Below, in pieces: positions 57,851-64,000 of a stretch of DNA of 64,000 nucleotides (position 1 is its first letter; every line of letters begins with the position of its first letter). The translations under genes and the position numbers were made by a program. The notes beneath the pieces are model-generated. The model saw only the letters and a program-made list of their open reading frames with translations. It searched no databases and was not told the origin of the DNA. The stretch is from Hypericum androsaemum (taxonomy: Eukaryota; Streptophyta; Magnoliopsida; Malpighiales; Hypericaceae). The stretch spans positions 7,725,487 to 7,789,486 of the forward strand of contig OZ023181.1 in assembly GCA_963995505.1 (NCBI GenBank), read 5' to 3'.

Positions 57851-59124
57851 GGGCAAATTACTGTAGTACTCTTCTTGTTTGACTTAATTGACGATTTAGT
57901 CCTTCTAGTTTTGAAAAATATTCTGACATCCCCCTTCTTTGATTTTATTATATTTTCAGGTCCCTGTCGTCGGAATATTTAATTTTCTCCGGTGAAGGTC
58001 CACTTGAAAAGATCAAAATGCCCCTCCTACTAAAAAATAAAAAATATCTTTCATTCCCCTTGTTCTTCCTCCCAACCTTAAACCAAAATCAAAACTAAAA
58101 CTCAAAATCAAAAACACTAATTAGAAAGAATCCTAATTAACTTTGTCGTGGTCCTGTCACCTTGAAGGCTGACTCGCCGGTGTGTTCCGGTTGGTCCTGT
58201 CACTTTGGTGTCCTCTGTCGACCTCGCTTTTGACCGGAACTAAAAGCCCGAAGCCCGACCGACCTCCAGATCGTTCACCCAGTCTAGACCGCTCCCACCT
58301 TGCCGTCCTGACCACACCCCAACCATTCTTCTTGATCTTGACAGCCGACCCCTTTGTTCTTGTCCTAAAACAGAGAAGAACATGCCTTTAATTCTCAATT
58401 TCGCGGGGAACTGAGTCGAGTAGAGGAGATAACGGGTTCGGCCTTTTTCGGCCCTCAACGTCTTTCGAGAATTCATCGTTGTTGAGGTCCCATCTTTTGG
58501 CAACGAGCATAACACTGTCTGTTGATTTCGTCTTTAAACCAAGATGAGCTCGTTCACGGTTTCGATTTCTCTAGTCTTTGTATGTCAGGGTGGATGACGA
58601 TGGTCGTGGACGTCGACTACAAATTCTCCCGCCAGGGATTGGGAATCGTCGATTGGGGAAAAAATCCCCAAATGGCAATTAGGGTTCATCCTCAAATTGG
58701 ATTCAAAAATCTAATTAGGGTTCTTTAATTAGAGTTCTGGGTAAAAATCCCTAATGTCAACTGCAATTTTTGTCTTCCACGTTTGTCAATTGGTCCCTTA
58801 GGATTTTGGAATTTCTTATTAGGGGATGTCCACGCCGTTGTTAATAGGATGTTGCATAAAAAAAAGCTTCTGAAGCTCAATGAAGGATTTGCGAGGATCC
58901 AGTATTAACGAACCAGAGCCGGAGAAATTTTTTATTTGGAGGAAGAAGATGGATTCGAGGAAGAAGGCAAAGGAGAGGGGTATTTTTGTCTTTTCAAGTG
59001 GGCCGGTGCCAGAGACTCTAAAATATAATAAAATCAAAGACGGAGATGTCAGAATATTTTTCGAAACTAGAGGAACTAAATCGTCGATTAAGTCAAATAA
59101 GAGGGGCGCTACAGTAATTTGCCC
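57851..59124. mobile_element. Long-TIR Mutator-like element D
   Basis: Flanks CAAAAACAA (57842-57850) and CAGAAACAA (59125-59133) are a 9-bp duplication with one change. Arms (57851-58028; 58960-59124) are inverted copies starting GGGCAAATTACTGTAG and sharing TTTGACTTAATYGACGATTT, AAAAATATTCTGACATC and TTTGATTTTATTATATTTT. The last phrase links it to element E. The interior (58140-58760) is GC-richer with an AATTAGGGTTC 5'-UTR-like segment and scattered frames that may be captured host sequence; origin unknown. Confidence 0.9.
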
Positions 59125-60161
59125 CAGAAACAAAACAACGAAAAATGTGGACGAAGCTAAACTCTCAATTAATTAACTACAGACGATCTATGTAATCAAT
59201 ACAAGCGTAACAAAACCAAAGAAAACTAAAAATAAAAAATGACATAACAAATATAATAATTCCCCACCAAGGTTTTTAACAACGTGGTCCGACCAATGAT
59301 CTGATTGGTCGGACCATAGATCGAACCAAATACTGTGTCAGATATGATGGTAAAGACGGCAACCTAACAAACCGGATGAATTCCGGTCTGGCTGGGCGGT
59401 TGGTACGGGATTTTGACCCAAAAAAATCCGAATTTTTTAGGTTCGACCAAAATAACCCAACATGAACTTGGTCCGCATTTTTCGTTTTCCCCCATTTTTA
59501 ACCCTAGAATAAAATAATCTGGGTTCGACGCCTCCAACCTTCCCCGACGCCTCCAGACCTCCCCGAGCTCCGGCCTCCGAGCTTCGTGTGAGGCATTGTA
59601 CTGCTTGAAAAATTGATGAAGGACTTTTGTTCAAGGTGGGGTTCTTGATCCAAAGGTTTTAACTGAGGTTTGCTTTGAGTTTGTGGATCATATGGTATAA
59701 CTAATTAGCTACTACCTTCCATTCTTTCTCTGGTTTGCTTTTTTTTCTAACACAAAAGAAACGAAAAGATAGAGGGATGGTATAACGATTGTTCTAGGTG
59801 GGTTTCTTGGAAAACCAGGTTCGATTTCAGACATGTTTCTTCACGAAACTAAAGAAGGTGGGGTTCTTATTCAAAGTTTTAGGGAAGAAAGGTGATTTTG
59901 GTGTCTGTGAAGAGGACGAGTCTAAAGACGAAAGAGAAATTTGCGGGCTAGTAAGTGGTTTTGAAGTTGTTAAGAGGTATTTTGTTTTGGGGAATTTTAA
60001 ACTGTTTAAATATTTTTTTGGCAGAGAAATGATAGAGGGATGGGTACTTAAATAGTATAAAAATATTTTTTTTCTTAATTTCAAAAGTATCGGTTTGACC
60101 GGTGATTCATCCGGTCAGACCAATCAACTAGGAGTAGTCGACTTCAGAGTCATTTTTGAAA

Positions 60162-61515
60162 GGAAAAAGTCCACTTAAGTACCCTGTGGTATCTCAAAAA
60201 ATCAAGTCAGTACCCTGTGGTTTAAAATGTATCAATTAAGTCATACTTATTCCAATTAAAATCAATTAGAGGCCCGGGCAGCTGCCCGAACCCTGCCCGG
60301 ACCTTGTCCTGCCACTTGGACCAGCCACGACAGCATTTATTAATGACGAGGCGCCACGTGGACTTTCCCTTCCAACTTCACCTCTCCTCTTCTTCTTCTT
60401 CTTCTTCCCAAAACCCACGCACCCACCTACCTTCAACCCTTCCCACCCAAAAACAAAACCCAGAAACTCAACACCAAAACTTAAAAACCAAATATTTTTC
60501 AATTCCCACAATTTCTTTCACGCCATAATCTACTCTCTTCCACCTTTTCCAATTTTTCTATCCCAAAAAGTCAAATCTTTCTTATTAGATCCACCCACCT
60601 AACTGCTCCTCCTCCCTTCTCCTTCAATGGACGAGTTCGGTGTTCTAACAAAGCGATTCAGTCTGAAGCCGCAAGGGAAATCAGCCTCGATGTTCGCCTC
60701 CAGACTGCCGCCAGTCCCCTCCCCTGCCGGCACCTTTGATTTCAACGCTTACTGCGCCAGAGGCTGGTCGCCCCCTTCCTCATCGTTCGACTACTTTGAC
60801 TCTGTCTTCTCCACTGCGAAGCCCTCCTCCGCAGACGACGACGTGTTCAGATCCTTCATTTCGAAGCCCGCGCCCGTGGTGGACGATCTACTAGGAGATT
60901 TGGGGCTCCCTCTAAGTCGAAGCCTCCCGCGGGACAAGGCAGGTCAATGGCCAGATTCGATGATTTGATGCCCGGGTTTGGGTCTTCTAGTAGTGGGTTT
61001 GCTCTAAACTTCTAATGTATGTTAAATTTTTTTTCTTTTGATTTATGTAGCTAATGCTTTTGTATGTTTGTTGGAGATTGAGTGAGTTTTTAGTTTTCTA
61101 TGTTATATGTTAATGCATTGGCCGGAGTTGTTTATATGATTTAGGTTTCTTGATGTTGAATTAAACTCTGTTATAATTTTACTAATTAGGAAGGGTGATA
61201 TAATTTTGGTTATTGAGTTTCTGGGTGGGAGAAGGGTTGAAGGTGGGTGGGTGCGTGGGTTTTGGGAAGAAGAAGAAGAGGAGGAGAGGGGAAGTTGGAA
61301 GGGAAAGTCCACGTGGCGCCTCGTCATTAATAAATACTGACGTGGCGGTCCACGTGGCTGGGCAGGGTCCGGGCAAGATGGGCAGGGTTCGGGCAGCTGC
61401 CTGAGCCTCTAATTAATTTTAATTGGAATAAGTATGACTCAATTGATACGTTTTAAACTACAGGGTACTGACTTGATTTTTTGCGATACTACATGGTATT
61501 TAAGTGGATTTTCCC
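60162..61515. mobile_element. Long-TIR foldback element C carrying a captured auxilin-like exon
   Basis: Flanks TTTTTGAAA (60153-60161) and TTTTTTAAA (61516-61524) form a 9-bp duplication with one change. The arms are the longest of the family (60162-60471 and 61212-61515). They repeat the element A plan (GTACCCTGTGG, TCATACTTATTCC, GGCCCGGGCAGCTGCCCG, CCACGTGG) and continue into CTTCTTCTTCTTC / GAAGAAGAAGAAG and GTGGGTGCGTGGGTTTTGGG. Where elements A and B have GGA loops, this one has a gene fragment with its leader. Confidence 0.92.
60627..61015 (+). pseudogene. Captured auxilin-like gene fragment (5' exon, one frameshift)
   Basis: Starts MDEFGVLTKRFSLKPQGKSA, close to the N terminus of plant auxilin-like J-domain proteins (clathrin-uncoating Hsc70 partners). 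Then FDFNAYCARGWSPPSS, VFRSFISKPAPVVDDLLGDL, and after a frame change near 60945, FDDLMPGFGSSSSG ending at a stop (61013-61015). The FDDLL and PGFG repeats fit auxilin-like linker regions. The clathrin-binding and J domains are absent. The 5' flank (TCTTCCACC..CCTCCTCCCTTCTCC) looks like the donor gene's leader. Identification rests on recalled family motifs. Confidence 0.6.
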
Positions 61516-61850
61516 TTTTTTAAAACCTTGCTCTCCACACGTAAGACAAACATTGTCTAAATGGATGCAAGTAGATGAATATGAAGTAGGAAAAATATCG
61601 AAACGGATTTGGCAAGAAACATATCCATAAAATAATGCACATAAATAAATAGGCAACAATAAAAGGAAAGTTTTGGATATGTGTTTTAAGGTTCTGAACA
61701 AAAAATTCAACCTTAATACAAATATCAAATATAAATTAAGCACTTCTAAAAACTATGCTGCCAAACTATAAGCTGGCACTGACTAGTACTTTGAAAATAT
61801 CAATTCAATAAAATCTACAGATTTACCAAGGACCATTCCAGTGTCAATTT

Positions 61851-62415
61851 TTGTATAAAACTCTGAAAGCGGGTACATCGATCAAAATTCGATCGGACTG
61901 TCCGATAATGTATTTTCAGGTGACCCGATTTACTCGGATCAGAAAAATTAATATTTATTTTTTCCATTTTATCAAAATTTAGAAACAAAACCTCTAGTTC
62001 TACTCTCGAAGCGTGTGCATCACTTTCGGATCACAATAAACTTATCTTTTTAATAATTTTTGATAATATGTCAATTAAGTCAAACAAATCAGACTAATAT
62101 GTCAAACAAGAAAATTTGTATAATCATCTTATTGTACTTCTACACTTGTTAAATTGATATTTGAAGACTTTGTTTGGATAAATTGTATAACAAAGTTGCT
62201 AAATATTTGAACTTATTTGATGTTTCATCAATTTTTTATGCTAAATTAAATTTATTAAACCTTATTTAATAATACTAATATAAAAATAGAAGTTCCTCTG
62301 GTGATAATAAGAGAAAATAGAAGTCTCAATCTGAACAATAACTGGACCATGCGGACCTCGTGAACTAGAAATTTTAAGAATTTTGGGGCACCTTCTGGGT
62401 CAGTTTTAAAAACAT
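61851..62415. mobile_element. hAT-like MITE, diverged relative of 34096-34666
   Basis: Aligns along most of its length with the reverse complement of 34096-34666: GTGTGCATCACTTTCGGATC, TTTGAAGACTTTGTTTGGAT and TTGTATAACAAAGTTGCTAA. The right end reads CAGTTTTAAAAACATTG, the left CAATTTTTGTATAAAACTC. No target duplication is recognised. Confidence 0.65.
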
Positions 62416-62569
62416 TGCCCATACCTTCCACCCAAATTCCAGTTGCCGCTGCAATGTGACAATCACGACATAAAATTTTAGATTCTTTCAGATAAAGACA
62501 TCAAAAAAAATAAGTAAAAATGTGCCAACATACACTAATCAAGTTTAATTTTGCCTCCCAGAATCCTGC

Positions 62570-63480
62570 TTCATAGTTACCCAGAATGTCACCCCTGAGT
62601 TGGTCAGCCAGCTAATCGATGCTCTGGGAATTCTAATGATGGAGGATTCTGGAAGTACCTGGAGTCCCGAAGTCGGCGGTCTTATCACTATCTCGTGGAG
62701 AGGCTCCAGACCAAGATGTCCATATAGAAGGCGAGGACGCTCAACATAGTTGGCAAGCTTACACTTGCAATTTCAGTACTATCTTCTTTCCAGCTCATAC
62801 TATGCAGTTTGACTTACTTTATATTTTTGTGTGTGCATGCATTGATCGGTGTACCTGTGACTTCATTTGAAGCAGGGCCCAGGAGCAAGATCGTGTTCAT
62901 TTGGTTAGTTGGACGACTATGTACCTACGGAGAGAGATGGGCGGTCTCGGCATTTAGTTGATACAGCGAGTCAATGCAACCTGCTTTGCCAAGTTACCAT
63001 GGCTTTTATTCTAGTCACAAGATTTTCTTTGGGCCCGCATCCTTTCTAGAAAATATGGCAGTGATCATAGCGAACTAGCTCAGTTAGAGCCACGACCAAG
63101 TTCGTCTGCTACATAGATTGCAATGGTTAATTCTCGCATGGTTTTGGCTCGAGGGCTTCTCTGGAATATGGAAAATTTGTTTGCTACGTCCTTCTGGGAT
63201 GATTAATGGCTTTCTCCTTCCCCGCTTCGAAACCACCTCCTTAGCAAAGTGTCAGGCGATGAGGCTACTAGGAGAGTGGTTGATTGCTGGACGCTGGGGA
63301 GTGGTTGGGATCTGGCATGGTTGGAGCCTTTCTTCCTCCATGCCAGATCACTTCTCTTATGGCTACTGCTTTACACGACTCTGACACTTAACCTGACTCC
63401 CTTTCGTGATGATACTCTACTGACAGAAGACTCTATATAGAGCTGGATTTATGCTCTCTAAGTGCCCGAACGATTATAAT
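62570..63480 (+). mobile_element. LINE relic (RT zinc-binding region)
   Basis: Broken frames in this order: LVSWTTMYLRREMGGLGI near 62900-62955, FAKLPWLLF..QDFLWARILSRKYGS near 62980-63066, and DEATRRVVDCWTLGSGWDLA near 63250-63320. The order (grouped W, KYG, then an exposed DSW-like segment) matches the end of the RT and the zinc-binding tail in plant LINEs. Stops are frequent. Confidence 0.6.
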
Positions 63481-64000
63481 TTTTCATGTTATTATTTTGT
63501 CATGACAAGTTGATGATAAACGAGTAGCGAGATCGAAAATACCTCACAACTGTGAGTATGTGCCCTTGACGTGGAACTGATTTTGAGTCATTAATGCTTA
63601 TATCTCTGATTGTAGGTTGTCTAGGCTGTGTGAGTTATCCTCCTACCCCGACCACAGTATGGCTCTACACGGTGATAGATCCCCAAAAGTGGCTTTGGGG
63701 CAACATCTTAGACGAGTTGATAGGCATGGGTGGTATTCCTTGGACGACTATGATCGTGATGACATGCTTGTGGCTATAGCGATGGCGGAACGATGTGGTA
63801 TTCCCAGACGGATACTACTACGGGGCACCCCCTTCCATCATCCTTACATAGGCACAAGAGTTTGCCCTTGTCATTCTAGGGCTTGAGCTTACCTAGGAGA
63901 GGGTCTTCCATAGAGTGCAGGCCGAGCTAGACTCATCTTTTGCTTTACTTTGCGTTAGACACAATTTTTATTTTGCAACGTACATTTTTACATATTACAC
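63481..64000. other. Right edge, unclassified
   Basis: A 61- and an 89-codon overlapping frame (63594-63886) lie here, but neither is recognised. It may continue the LINE relic or belong to another element outside the window. Confidence 0.35.

Larger units (their letters stand above)
59277..61532. mobile_element. hAT-like host MITE split by element C
   Basis: Left end CAAGGTTTTTAACAACGTGG; right end, reverse-complemented, begins CAAGGTTTTAAAAAA. The right inner part (GGTTTGACCGGTGATTCATC) mirrors the GGTCCGACC text on the left. Subtracting element C joins the two halves through its 9-bp duplication. The outer target duplication is unconvincing (TTCCCCAC versus CTCTCCAC), so the boundaries are tentative. 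The interior holds decayed sequence at 59440-60060 with no clear gene. Confidence 0.5.

Overview
This window is nuclear DNA from a flowering plant, most likely a dicot. It has AT-rich intergenic DNA, spliceosomal introns (GT..AG), a plastid-type carbamoyl-phosphate synthase small-subunit gene with a transit-peptide-like N terminus, a plant actin gene with the conserved plant intron positions, a trihelix transcription factor, and very dense plant transposable elements. I cannot name the species from sequence alone.

Seven host genes can be built: a seven-exon WAT1-related (EamA) transporter (207-3922, +); a two-exon small acidic protein with a lipid-anchor N terminus (10812-15234, -); a GT-2-type double-trihelix factor whose expected start codon is not visible (18715-20340, -); BOLA2 (39065-40231, +); a fibrillin 5-like plastid lipid-associated protein (40760-42266, +); CARA (44107-47097, +); and actin (54093-55484, -). 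For five of these the exon lengths sum to an exact multiple of three with a terminal stop; the small acidic protein also closes in frame.

Most of the rest is transposon. Retroelements: a TRIM element split by a 5'-truncated LINE (4946-5892), a minus-strand LINE tail with a 16-bp target duplication (7486-8115), an internally deleted copia element with intact LTRs and TSD (8142-10644), two long decayed LINEs (about 21.9-25.2 kb minus; 27.1-32.6 kb plus), a short retroposon (48497-48942), a LINE relic at the right edge, and a decayed caulimovirid RT/RNase H relic (57.3-57.8 kb). DNA elements: a PIF/Harbinger element inside the large intron of the acidic-protein gene (13199-14011), a larger TTA-flanked element (51481-53242), and hAT-like MITEs.

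The outstanding feature is a set of eight long-terminal-inverted-repeat elements, each flanked by 9-10 bp target duplications (20530, 25467, 33958, 35610, 36968, 38133, 57851 and 60162 starts). Three of them (20530-21291, 38133-38745, 60162-61515) are one family whose arms carry repeated AGTACCCTGTRG motifs, a CAGCTG palindrome and clustered ACGT-core (G-box-like) sites. Two have a loop made almost wholly of GGA-rich repeats and sit just upstream of the GT-2 and BOLA2 genes; the third carries a captured fragment of an auxilin-like gene. Another (35610-36721) carries what looks like the 5' exon of a CUE-domain gene and is nested inside an older element. This is the best candidate here for an undescribed system.
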